DNA from: an uncultured Faecalibacterium sp.
GTDB taxonomy: Bacteria; Bacillota; Clostridia; Oscillospirales; Ruminococcaceae
Assembly: GCA_902463905.1 (NCBI GenBank)
Contig: CABQHF010000018.1
Coordinates: forward strand, 1 to 16,084
Direction: 5' to 3'
DNA length: 16,084 nt
Part shown: positions 6,927 through 14,169 of the stretch, one piece after another
How positions within the stretch are numbered: position 1 is the first letter of the stretch
Layout of the letters: every line of letters starts with the position of its first letter
Translations under genes and position numbers: made by a program
Notes under the pieces: model-generated
Seen by the model: the letters and a program-made list of their open reading frames with translations, nothing else
Told to the model about the DNA's origin: nothing
Databases searched by the model: none

Positions 6927-6953
6927 CCGGCGTGTTTTTTGCGGAAAAATTTC

Positions 6954-7604
6954 TCAGATCCTTGTCCAGTCCAGTGCGGTCCAGTCCGGCAGGAACTGGT
7001 CGCACACCTGCGCCATGGCAGGGGCATCGTCGGCACTGGCGGCGTCCTGCACGCCCAGCACGGTGAACCCGGCCTTGTGGGCAGTGGAAGCGGCGTAAAT
7101 GGCGTCCTCGCACACGGCGCAGGCGGCGGGGTCGGCCCCGCCCAGCCGGTGCATGCACTCGAAGAACACCTCCGGGCGGCTCTTGTGCAGCACGCCCTGC
7201 GCCTCCACGATGAAGGAAAAATAGTCCGCGATGCCCAGCCGGGTGAGCACGGTGCGGCACTGGTCGGCCCAGGTGTTGGAGCACAGGCACAGCCGGGCCC
7301 CCTCGGCCCGCAGCTTTGCCAGCAGGGTGCGCACACCGGGCTTCAGGTCCACCGTTTCGTACAGCTGGGCGATCACGTCCCGCATCACGTCGTAATATTC
7401 CGCCTCGGTCAGGGGCAGGTCGTATTCTCGGATGAGGTAGCGGGCACCGTCGGCCATGCCCATGGTCAGCAGCACGTCGTTCAGGTCTGCTTTGGGCGTG
7501 CGGCCATAGCGCTGCAGCAGCGCCAGCGGGGCACCCCGCCACACCACGGTCATGCTGTCGGTGAGGGTGCCGTCCATATCAAAGATCCATTGCTTGCAGC
7601 GCAT
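6954..7604 (-). CDS. HAD-superfamily phosphatase (phosphoglycolate phosphatase/beta-phosphoglucomutase-like)
   Basis: This 216-residue protein is a subfamily I HAD hydrolase, a cytosolic enzyme that removes phosphate from a small metabolite through an aspartyl-phosphate. Motif I is FDMDGTLTDS with nucleophile D9 and acid/base D11. Motif II is CSNT, the motif III Lys lies in LHKSRPEVF, and motif IV acidic residues are in VCEDA. The helical cap lies between motifs I and II, as in the Gph/PgmB group. The start at 7604 is preferred: AGGAGG lies 11 bases upstream, and a longer frame starting at 7649 would run over the promoter. The substrate cannot be read from sequence. The gene is divergent from the patatin-like gene, with 147 bases between them, and probably has its own promoter. 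Confidence 0.92.
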   Translation of the reverse strand: MRCKQWIFDMDGTLTDSMTVVWRGAPLALLQRYGRTPKADLNDVLLTMGMADGARYLIREYDLPLTEAEYYDVMRDVIAQLYETVDLKPGVRTLLAKLRAEGARLCLCSNTWADQCRTVLTRLGIADYFSFIVEAQGVLHKSRPEVFFECMHRLGGADPAACAVCEDAIYAASTAHKAGFTVLGVQDAASADDAPAMAQVCDQFLPDWTALDWTRI

Positions 7605-7639
7605 GGGGCAAAGTTCCTCCTTCAAGATGATTCCTGCCC

Positions 7640-7648
7640 AGTATACCA
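7640..7648 (-). promoter_or_regulatory. Extended -10 promoter of the HAD gene
   Basis: On the minus strand, TATACT (7640-7645) is preceded by TGG, an extended -10. No good -35 is seen at 17 bases. Transcription would start about 30 bases before the ATG at 7604, which argues against the longer reading frame. Confidence 0.5.
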
Positions 7649-7696
7649 CGGATCTTAGCCGTATAAAAGCCGTGAGAAACCAAAAAACGGGGAGAA

Positions 7697-7720
7697 ATTT
7701 TCCGGAAAATATGGTATAAT
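7697..7720 (+). promoter_or_regulatory. Patatin/Enzyme I promoter with overlapping palindrome
   Basis: TATAAT (7715-7720) preceded by TGG is an extended -10. No -35 match is present. The perfect 14-base palindrome ATTTTCCGGAAAAT (7697-7710) ends 5 bases before the -10 and fills the spacer, a typical site for a repressor dimer. The operator role is inferred. Confidence 0.5.
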
Positions 7721-7751
7721 TTCAGCAAAGACAGACAGGGAGGCAGGCAGT

Positions 7752-8933
7752 ATGGAAAACCAAACCACTCCGTGCAAAGCGCTGGTGCTGGCCGGCGGCG
7801 GAGCACGCGGCAGCTATCAGGTGGGCGTGTGGAAGGCTCTGATGGAGCTGGACTGGCACCCGCAGATCATCACCGGCACCAGTGTGGGCAGCCTGAACGG
7901 TGCCATGTTCGTGCTGGACCTGTACGAGGTGGCGCGGGATATGTGGCTGACCATCCGCAGCAAGGATGTGATGGAGCTGCCCGAAGAAAACGCCGACCTG
8001 TCGGCCCTGCACAGCTTTCTGCGCAGCGTGGTGAAGGCCGGCGGTATGGACGTCTCGCCGCTGGAAGAGATCGTGGAACGGGTGCTGGACGAGGACGCGC
8101 TGCGCCGCGCCAACATCCGCTTTGGCCTTGTCACGGTGGAGCAGCGGGGCCTGAAAGCCCGGGAGCTGACGCTGGACGAGATCCCGCAGGGCCGCGTGAA
8201 GGATTACCTCATGGCCTCGGCGGCCTGCTTCCCTGCCCTGCGGGCGCGGGATATCGACGGGGTCAAGTTCCTGGACGGCGGCTACAGCGACAACATGCCC
8301 ACCGGCCTTGCCAAAAAGATGGGTGCTGACGAGTTGGTGTGCGTGGACCTGGAGGGGGTGGGCATCACCCGCCCCAACCTCACCGGTCTGCCCACCACCA
8401 TGGTGCGCAGCTACTGGGAGCTGGGCGACATCCTGCACTTTGACCCCGATACCGCCCGCCGCAATGTGGAGCTGGGTTATTACGACACCCTGCGGGCCTT
8501 TGGCCGGGTGCGGGGCTGCGCCTATGCCGTGGACAACGGCCCGGACAGCAGCGCCGATGCTGCCGCGTTCCGGGCACGGTTCGACGCGGTGCAGAAGGCC
8601 GTGCGGGAGAAATACCCCGTGACCCTTACCGCAGACGCCGCCCTGCTGCTGGCCCGGATGAAGGACGCTGAGCTTGCCCCGCTGGAAACCGTGGCCGAGG
8701 ACGTGGGGGTAGACCCCACGGTGTACTACACCACCCGGACGCTGGAACAGGCGTTCCTGGAGCATTGCGACCCGGCGCGCATGGCCGGGTTCGCCCCGTT
8801 GTTTGCAGGCAGCGCGGACGCGGGCCGGGCGGCGCTGGCAGCCCTGCTGCCCAATACATTCTTGCAGGCGCTGGTCTGGCAGGCCCTGACCGCGCCGGAA
8901 CTGCCGGAGGTGACCGAACATGAAGATCTGTAA
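7752..8933 (+). CDS. Patatin-like phospholipase/acyl hydrolase
   Basis: This 393-residue protein is a serine hydrolase of the patatin fold, which cleaves acyl chains from lipids with a Ser-Asp dyad. The oxyanion-hole glycine run GGGARG is at 15-20, the nucleophile motif GTSVG at 42-46 (S44), and the catalytic Asp motif DGG at 175-177 in FLDGGYSDNMP. No signal peptide or membrane segment is seen, so the protein is probably cytosolic. About 190 residues follow the catalytic core and have no motif I recognise. GGGAGG lies about 8 bases before the ATG. The stop codon overlaps the start of the Enzyme I-like gene by 14 bases, so the two are translationally coupled. The lipid substrate is unknown; RssA/YjjU-type bacterial patatins are the nearest comparison. 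Confidence 0.93.
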   Translation: MENQTTPCKALVLAGGGARGSYQVGVWKALMELDWHPQIITGTSVGSLNGAMFVLDLYEVARDMWLTIRSKDVMELPEENADLSALHSFLRSVVKAGGMDVSPLEEIVERVLDEDALRRANIRFGLVTVEQRGLKARELTLDEIPQGRVKDYLMASAACFPALRARDIDGVKFLDGGYSDNMPTGLAKKMGADELVCVDLEGVGITRPNLTGLPTTMVRSYWELGDILHFDPDTARRNVELGYYDTLRAFGRVRGCAYAVDNGPDSSADAAAFRARFDAVQKAVREKYPVTLTADAALLLARMKDAELAPLETVAEDVGVDPTVYYTTRTLEQAFLEHCDPARMAGFAPLFAGSADAGRAALAALLPNTFLQALVWQALTAPELPEVTEHEDL

Positions 8934-10551
8934 AGGTGTTTCTGCGTCCCCGGGCCTTGTGCTGGGGCAGGTGAGCCGGTTGGAACGCCATGTGGAAACG
9001 TTCAGCACCGGGCCCTTTGACCCGGAACGGGAGCTGCGCCAGCTGGAAGATGCGGTGCGCACCGCCCAGAGCGAGCTGGACTCCATGGCAGAGCGGGCCG
9101 CTTCCACCGAGCAGGCCATCCTGCAGTTCCAGAGCATGATGCTGGACGACGAAGGCATGATGAACGAGGTACGGTTCTGCATCAAGGCAGGCATCAGCGC
9201 CGCCGCCGCCATGGACAAGGTGGGCCAGCGTTACGCCGACCAGCTGGCCAACATGAAGGACAACCCCTACATGCAGCTGCGCAGCGTGGACATTCTGGAT
9301 GCCACCAGCCGGGTGATCAACATTCTGGGCAACCGCCCCCGGATGTGGCTGGCGCTGGACCACCCGGTGATCCTGGCCGCCGACCGCCTGATGCCCACCG
9401 ACCTGTTCAGTGTGCCCTCCGGCATGATCCTGGGCGTCGTCACCACCGAGGGCAGCGGCCAGAGCCATGCCGCCATCATCGCGCGGGCCATGAACATCCC
9501 CGGCATCGTGCAGGTGGGGCCGGAGTTCCTGGATGACTGCGACGGCCGCACGGTCATTCTGGACGCCACCAAGGGCGAATGCATCCTGGACCCGGACGCG
9601 GTGGCCCGCCAGCAGGCAGAGGCCCGCATCTGTGAGCTGCAGCGTGAAAACGAAGAAATGCGGGTGCTGGGCCGCCAGCCCGGCTACACCCGGGACGGCG
9701 CAGCCTTTGAGCTGCTGGCCAACTGCTTTGGCCCGGAGGACATCGACACTGCCATGCAGTCCGGTGCCCGGGGCGTGGGCCTGCTGCGCAGCAGCTACAT
9801 GATGCTGCCCGGCCGCATTCTGGACGAGCAGGAGCAGTTCTACTTCTATTCTTCCTGCCTTGCAGCGGCACAGGGCTGCCCTGTGACCGTGCGCACCTTC
9901 GATTTTGGCGCCGACCGTACCATGGCGGACGCCTATCAGGGGGTGCAGTCCTCCAAGCTGGGGCTGCGGGGCATCCGCAACAGCCTGCGCCAGCCCCGCC
10001 AGTTTGAGACCCAGATCTGCGCCCTGCTGCGCGCCGCCGCCCGGGGCCCGCTGCGGGTGATGTTCCCCATGGTGACCGACGTGGAGGACTGGGACGCCGC
10101 CATGCACATCGTGGAGCACTGCCGCCAGAGCCTGCGGGAGCGGGGCGTGCCCTTCAACGAAAAGACCCCCTTCGGCGTCATGCTCAGCGTGCCGTCGGCC
10201 TGCCTGACCGCGGAGGAATTCGTGGCCCACGGGTGCGATTTTCTGGTCATCGGCACCAACGACCTGACCCAGTACACCCACGCCGCCGACCGGGAGCTGG
10301 CCAGCGCCGAGCGCTATTACCGCCCGGCCAGCCCGGCCATGAAAAAGCTCATCGCCATGGTCATGGAGACGGCAAAGGCCGGCAACGTGCCGGTGACCAT
10401 CTGCGGCCTGGCCGTGGGCAACCCGGTGAACACGGTGCAGTACCTGCAAATGGGCCTGCGCAGCTTCTCGGTGAGCCCGCAGAACCTGCTGCGTACCAAA
10501 AAGACCCTGCTGGAAGCCGACGCCCACCCGGACGACACCGAGCTGGAATAA
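8920..10551 (+). CDS. ptsI: Divergent PTS Enzyme I (PEP-protein phosphotransferase) homologue
   Basis: This 543-residue protein spans the whole Enzyme I fold: a swivelling phosphohistidine domain with the acceptor H183 in GSGQSHAAIIAR, and a C-terminal PEP-binding barrel with GTNDLTQYT (D448) and Cys495. Enzyme I normally starts the sugar PTS by moving phosphate from PEP to HPr. Several conserved residues are changed compared with E. coli. The Mg ligand Glu of MVETPA is Ser423 in MLSVPS, RTEF is RSSY, GGDK is GADR, and CGE is CGL. The length is near the usual 570. Either it is a poorly active Enzyme I or a paralogue with a new role; a canonical copy could lie elsewhere. The start overlaps the patatin gene, with GGAGG 9 bases upstream. 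The symbol marks the family only. Confidence 0.85.
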   Translation: MKICKGVSASPGLVLGQVSRLERHVETFSTGPFDPERELRQLEDAVRTAQSELDSMAERAASTEQAILQFQSMMLDDEGMMNEVRFCIKAGISAAAAMDKVGQRYADQLANMKDNPYMQLRSVDILDATSRVINILGNRPRMWLALDHPVILAADRLMPTDLFSVPSGMILGVVTTEGSGQSHAAIIARAMNIPGIVQVGPEFLDDCDGRTVILDATKGECILDPDAVARQQAEARICELQRENEEMRVLGRQPGYTRDGAAFELLANCFGPEDIDTAMQSGARGVGLLRSSYMMLPGRILDEQEQFYFYSSCLAAAQGCPVTVRTFDFGADRTMADAYQGVQSSKLGLRGIRNSLRQPRQFETQICALLRAAARGPLRVMFPMVTDVEDWDAAMHIVEHCRQSLRERGVPFNEKTPFGVMLSVPSACLTAEEFVAHGCDFLVIGTNDLTQYTHAADRELASAERYYRPASPAMKKLIAMVMETAKAGNVPVTICGLAVGNPVNTVQYLQMGLRSFSVSPQNLLRTKKTLLEADAHPDDTELE

Positions 10552-10562
10552 AGCGATAAAAG

Positions 10563-10602
10563 AAAGGGGCTGCTGCACGCTGTGCAGCAGCCCCCTTTGT
10601 TT
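10563..10602. terminator. Bidirectional terminator
   Basis: A perfect 13-base-pair stem (GGGGCTGCTGCAC 10566-10578 with its complement 10582-10594) has a 3-base loop. T-rich sequence follows on the right, and A-rich sequence on the left serves the minus strand. It ends the Enzyme I-like gene and probably the converging surface-protein gene. Confidence 0.9.
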
Positions 10603-10668
10603 GGGGAACCTGCCGTGCAGCTTGCGGAATGCACAGCAGGAGGAGATGGCTTTTATAAAAATGGTTTC

Positions 10669-12873
10669 TCAGTTCATGCGGCGGTTCTTGCGGTTCAGCA
10701 CAAAGCCTGCGGCCAGCAGGAACATGCCGCTGAGGGCACTGCCCACCACCGCCAGCCAGTTTGCACCGGTCTGGGGCAGAACGGCAGCAGCAGCGGGAGC
10801 AGCAGCAGCGGCTTCCGGTTTTGCATTCGGCGTCACGTTCTGTGCGGCTGCCGGTACGGCAGCAGTGTCAGCGGTGGTGTCTGCGGCGAGCGTGTCAGCC
10901 GGTGCAGTGCCGTCCTGTGCAGGGGCATCCGGGGTCACAGGGGCCGGGGTGGTGCCGTCCGGCTGTTTGGGGGTGTCCGGCTTGTTGGGGGTGTCAGGCG
11001 TGTCGGGGGTGCTGGGCGTGACCCACACGGTTTTGGGCAGCACCACATGTTTGGTCTGCCCGCACTTGTCGATGCCACAGATGTAGTCTGCATAGCCGTC
11101 CTTATTCGGCGTGGGCTCTACGACCTTGACCAGCTGCCAGTCGTGCAGGTCCTCGTCCTTCAGCTTGGTGATGTCAACAATTTCGGGGTGCTCTTCCATG
11201 TACTTGCGGTTGTGGACGACCTTGGTGAGGGTGCCGCCTTTGATGGTGTGGCGATACTGGTGATCCCAATGGACGGAATCATTTTTTGTTTCCGGCAGGA
11301 CAAGTGCTTCTTTGTCGACAGTACCATTATTATAGCAATTGACGATGGCAGAGTTGCGTTCGCCAAAGTTGGAGGAACCGTCTGCATGGTAGCTGGCGTC
11401 GTCAGCGGGGATATATGTGTGATGACTATGAGCGGAACCAATCGCAGTACCGGAGCCTTTTCCATAAATGTATGCGTTGACAACGGTATCACCGGTGCTG
11501 CTATTGATGTTGACGTTACAGGTAGCGTGATTGTCGCCATCGCTATACACGTCGAAAATATTGCCACCAATCGCAGGGCTGACGTCGTGGGTTCCATCAT
11601 TTGGGTAGGAAGGACTATCAGAACCAAAGGAGTTGATCGCATTTACGGTGCCGCCGGTAATGTTGATGGTTGTTGTGCTATCATTGCGACAGAAAGCATT
11701 TCCAATCGCAGGAACATCATAGGAGCTGATGGCAGTAACGTTGGCATTTTCTTCAATATTGATCGTGAGGTTATTAACAGAGCCGTGATAACCGGTACCG
11801 ATGGCGCAGCCTTTTTGACTGGTTTCTGCATGTACGGTGGCATTCCCGGAGATCGTAATGGCTGTAGTCGGAATGGTTGTAGCAGAGCTATCCCAGCCGT
11901 TGCCCATACCGCCATCACCAATGGCGGAACCCCAAGTACCGTAAGCATCAACAACGGCATCGTCCGTAATGGTGATGCTATTTCCACCAGTGGCACCGCC
12001 GCCGATCGCAGCACCCTCCGCACTGGCGGCAGTAACATGGGCATTGCCCTTAATGCAGATGTTCTTGGCGGTACCGCCGTGGAGTCTGCCGCCGCCGCCA
12101 ATGCCGGCACCGCCACCATGTCCACCAATGGCAGTGATCTCGCCGCCGGTGATGGTAATGTTGGATGTATCACCTAGGTCTTCCGCACCGCCGCCGATGG
12201 CGGCGGTTTCATGGTAACCGCCTGCCAGCAGCGTGCCGGTAGTGTCCGCATCGGTACCGGTCTTTTTAGAACCATCATCGTTCAAATCGTCCTTGATGGT
12301 CAGGGTGCCGGTGCCGTATTTGTCCGCTTTTTCGATGGCGGCGTGTTCTTCGTGCCAATCGTTCTTAACCAGAACGGTGTTGTCGCCGTTCAGCTCAAGG
12401 TTGGTGTCGCCATCGCCCTTTATTTCGATCGCACCGGACTTGGCATCGGAGGTATTAACTTCAATGTGCACATCCTGCAGGGTCACATTGGCGGTGTTGC
12501 CCTCTTTGGCGTCAATGGTGACGGTGTTGGAAGTGGGCTTGGTCTCGCCGGTGGTCTCGGTCTCGTCGGTGGTCTCGGTCTCGTCGGTGGTCTCGGTCTC
12601 GTCGGTGGTCTCATTTTTGGTGGTCAGGGTGATGTCGGAATCTTCGCGATCACGAATGTCTTTTCCCTCGCCATCCTTCACGCAGAGGTTGTTGTCCTTA
12701 TCCTCCCACTGGGTGATATACTGCTTGCCGCCCTCGGCAAGGATGTCCACACTGCCCTTGTTCAAATCGTAAGTGTCCGCAAACGCCGCTGTGGCGATGG
12801 ACGAGACCATTGCCATCAACGCAGCCGTAGACAGCACCCGCAAGGCAAGCTGTTGTTTCACGTTTTTCCGCAT
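10669..12873 (-). CDS. LPXTG-anchored surface protein with repetitive GG-IGGG beta-helix-like region
   Basis: This 734-residue protein is exported and attached to the peptidoglycan by sortase. A Sec signal peptide (1-32, ending ATAAFA) precedes an acidic segment with three perfect TDETET repeats (about 90-107). The large middle region (about 110-520) repeats short strands and turns of the type AIGGG and NITITGG, as expected of a right-handed beta-helix adhesin or carbohydrate-binding surface protein. A Pro/Thr/Ala-rich wall-spanning stretch follows. LPQTG (699-703), a hydrophobic segment and the basic tail NRKNRRMN complete the sorting signal. The ATG at 12873 was chosen for GGAGGG 7 bases upstream. 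Base and codon use in the middle region look more AT-rich than the neighbours, suggesting transfer or rapid change. The ligand is unknown. Confidence 0.93.
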   Translation of the reverse strand: MRKNVKQQLALRVLSTAALMAMVSSIATAAFADTYDLNKGSVDILAEGGKQYITQWEDKDNNLCVKDGEGKDIRDREDSDITLTTKNETTDETETTDETETTDETETTGETKPTSNTVTIDAKEGNTANVTLQDVHIEVNTSDAKSGAIEIKGDGDTNLELNGDNTVLVKNDWHEEHAAIEKADKYGTGTLTIKDDLNDDGSKKTGTDADTTGTLLAGGYHETAAIGGGAEDLGDTSNITITGGEITAIGGHGGGAGIGGGGRLHGGTAKNICIKGNAHVTAASAEGAAIGGGATGGNSITITDDAVVDAYGTWGSAIGDGGMGNGWDSSATTIPTTAITISGNATVHAETSQKGCAIGTGYHGSVNNLTINIEENANVTAISSYDVPAIGNAFCRNDSTTTINITGGTVNAINSFGSDSPSYPNDGTHDVSPAIGGNIFDVYSDGDNHATCNVNINSSTGDTVVNAYIYGKGSGTAIGSAHSHHTYIPADDASYHADGSSNFGERNSAIVNCYNNGTVDKEALVLPETKNDSVHWDHQYRHTIKGGTLTKVVHNRKYMEEHPEIVDITKLKDEDLHDWQLVKVVEPTPNKDGYADYICGIDKCGQTKHVVLPKTVWVTPSTPDTPDTPNKPDTPKQPDGTTPAPVTPDAPAQDGTAPADTLAADTTADTAAVPAAAQNVTPNAKPEAAAAAPAAAAVLPQTGANWLAVVGSALSGMFLLAAGFVLNRKNRRMN
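12553..12606 (-). repeat. Three perfect 18-base tandem repeats inside the surface-protein gene
   Basis: The 18-base unit ggtctcggtctcgtcggt (plus-strand reading) occurs three times without mismatch, with partial units on both sides. Each unit adds six residues (Thr, Asp and Glu only) in frame, so copy-number change by slippage would alter the stalk length without breaking the frame. Confidence 0.9.
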
Positions 12874-12896
12874 TGCAAAACCCTCCAAACAAAAAA

Positions 12897-13007
12897 ACTT
12901 ATAGAGACGTAAACGTTACCGGGAACGATGCCGAAAACCGACAAAACCCGGGATTTCAGGGCAGAAAAACACATAGCCGTGCATTTTCATGCCCGGCGTC
13001 TCTTTGT
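12897..13007 (-). promoter_or_regulatory. Structured leader of the surface-protein mRNA (candidate)
   Basis: The predicted leader is about 134 bases long. Near its 5' end CGTCTCT (12997-13003, plus-strand reading) can pair perfectly with AGAGACG (12903-12909), closing an 87-base region that itself holds short pairs (GCAT/ATGC, GGGCA/TGCCC, CCCGGG). The closing stem ends just upstream of the RBS (12881-12886). I cannot match it to a known riboswitch. Confidence 0.3.
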
Positions 13008-13013
13008 AGCGCA

Positions 13014-13043
13014 AGTATAGTACTGTGCCGTGGAGAATGTCAA
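13014..13043 (-). promoter_or_regulatory. Strong promoter of the surface-protein gene
   Basis: On the minus strand, a consensus TTGACA (13038-13043) is followed after 18 bases by TATACT (13014-13019), placing the start site near 13007. Ten consecutive G bases (13063-13072) lie 19 bases beyond the -35. The rest of the 396-base gap up to rsmE holds the leader and the rsmE terminator; I see no gene in it. Confidence 0.75.
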
Positions 13044-13169
13044 GGCAAAATGCTGAATTTTCGGGGGGGGGGTATGCAATTTTGTGGAACGAGCACAAAA
13101 TAAGCTGAAAATTTGCGACAGAATGACAGGGCAAAACTGCACAAAAATCCGGGAGATTTTATACGGGGC

Positions 13170-13217
13170 AAAAAATAAAAAATGGGCCCGGGAAAGCCCC
13201 CAGACTTTCCCGAACCC
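13170..13217 (-). terminator. Terminator of the prmA-rsmE transcript
   Basis: On the minus strand, GGGttCGGGAAAG pairs with CTTTCCCGggCCC (arms 13205-13217 and 13184-13196) across an 8-base loop and is followed by a T-rich run (ATTTTTTATTTTTT). It lies about 50 bases after the rsmE stop codon. Confidence 0.85.
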
Positions 13218-13269
13218 GTGGGTCGGAATTTTTCTTTTATGGAAGGTGCGCCGCCCGCCGGAGCCCCGG

Positions 13270-14013
13270 TTATTCCAGATTGCCGGTCAGGGTCATCACG
13301 GCGGCGAGCACGGCCAGCGGGGCGGTCTCGCACCGCAGGATGCGGGGGCCAAGGCCAACCGTTTTGGCTCCGGCTTTGGCGGCCATTTCGGCCTCCTCGG
13401 CGGCAAAGCCGCCCTCGGCTCCGGTCACGATGGCGATCTTCCGCTTTTTGCCGTCGGCGGGTGCTGCCTCGGCCAGCAGCTGGCGCACCGGCGCGCCGCC
13501 GCACTCGTAGCAGAACAGCACCAGGTCGTACTGGTCAAAGGTGCGGCACACGGCCCCGAAGTTGGGCAGCGGCAGGGCCACGTCCGGCAGCACGCCCCGG
13601 CCGCACTGCTTGGCGGCTTCCAGCGCGATGCGGTTGTAGCGCTCGTTCTTCTGCTCCTCTTTTTTGGGGGCGGCCACACAATACCGGCTGAAAAAGGGCA
13701 CCACATGGGCGGCCCCCAGTTCCACGCCGTGCTTGATGATCTGCTCCAGCTTGTCCTGTTTGGGGTAACCGGCCAGCAGGGTGACCTCCACGCTGGGCTC
13801 GGCGGCGCTGGGGTAGCCCGGCTCTACCGAGAATTCCACGCAGTCATCCCCGAAGCCGGTGATGGTGGCGGTGTATTCCACGGCGCTGCCGTCGCATAGA
13901 ATGACAGTATCGCCCATGCGGGCACGCATCACGCGGGCCAGATGATGGGCATCGGTGCCGCGCAGCACAGCCGTGCCGTCGGCGATCTCAGTGGTAAAAT
14001 AACGGTGCGGCAT
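13270..14013 (-). CDS. rsmE: 16S rRNA (uracil-1498-N3)-methyltransferase RsmE
   Basis: This 247-residue SPOUT-family methyltransferase uses S-adenosylmethionine to methylate U1498 in helix 44 of 16S rRNA within the 30S subunit. An N-terminal PUA-like RNA-binding domain (about 1-70, starting MPHRYF and containing HHLARVMRARMGD) precedes the knotted catalytic domain. Family motifs are present in order: KQDKLEQIIKHGVELGA, the EAAKQCGRGVLP segment, the cofactor-binding loop as VTGAEGGFAAEE (more often IGPEGGF), and LGPRILRCETAPL near the C-terminus. The length matches the family. AGGAGG lies 6 bases before the ATG. It follows prmA on the same strand, the usual order in Firmicutes, but here the gap of 156 bases contains a palindromic repeat. 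The assignment is secure. Confidence 0.97.
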   Translation of the reverse strand: MPHRYFTTEIADGTAVLRGTDAHHLARVMRARMGDTVILCDGSAVEYTATITGFGDDCVEFSVEPGYPSAAEPSVEVTLLAGYPKQDKLEQIIKHGVELGAAHVVPFFSRYCVAAPKKEEQKNERYNRIALEAAKQCGRGVLPDVALPLPNFGAVCRTFDQYDLVLFCYECGGAPVRQLLAEAAPADGKKRKIAIVTGAEGGFAAEEAEMAAKAGAKTVGLGPRILRCETAPLAVLAAVMTLTGNLE

Positions 14014-14031
14014 AGTTCCTCCTGAAACATC

Positions 14032-14155
14032 CTCGCCCTCTCAGTCACCTACGGTGACAGCTCTCCCAGAGGGAGAGCCAAGAACGTTGCGGTCAGGCTC
14101 TTGCCTCTCCCTTTGGGAGAGGTGGCATTGCGTCAGCAATGACGGAGAGGGCGAG
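14032..14155 (-). repeat. Palindromic intergenic repeat, copy 2 (cloverleaf-like)
   Basis: This 124-base element has the same 11-base terminal inverted repeats as copy 1 and, read on the minus strand, the same order of hairpins with only scattered changes. Its first arm is intact (ATTGC-tgac-GCAAT), whereas in copy 1 it has decayed. It sits between the prmA stop and the rsmE RBS, so it would be transcribed within the operon mRNA. Confidence 0.88.
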
Positions 14156-14169
14156 CCTGCTCTATAATT

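Noticed and set aside
5924..7336. Long minus-strand open frame across the LytTR gene and the repeat
   Set aside because: It runs through a strong terminator and a non-coding repeat and is antisense to the LytTR gene with its intact DNA-binding motifs.
8626..10578. Long open frame antisense to the Enzyme I-like gene
   Set aside because: Same codon-bias artefact; it crosses the terminator and shows no protein family motif.
12901..12921. GTAAACGTTAC as a catabolite-response (cre) or LacI-family operator
   Set aside because: The two arms differ by one base in length, so it is not a proper inverted repeat, and it lies in the leader about 100 bases after the start site.
12916..13134. Small minus-strand open frame in the surface-protein leader
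   Set aside because: It overlaps the promoter, has no RBS, and its composition is not protein-like.
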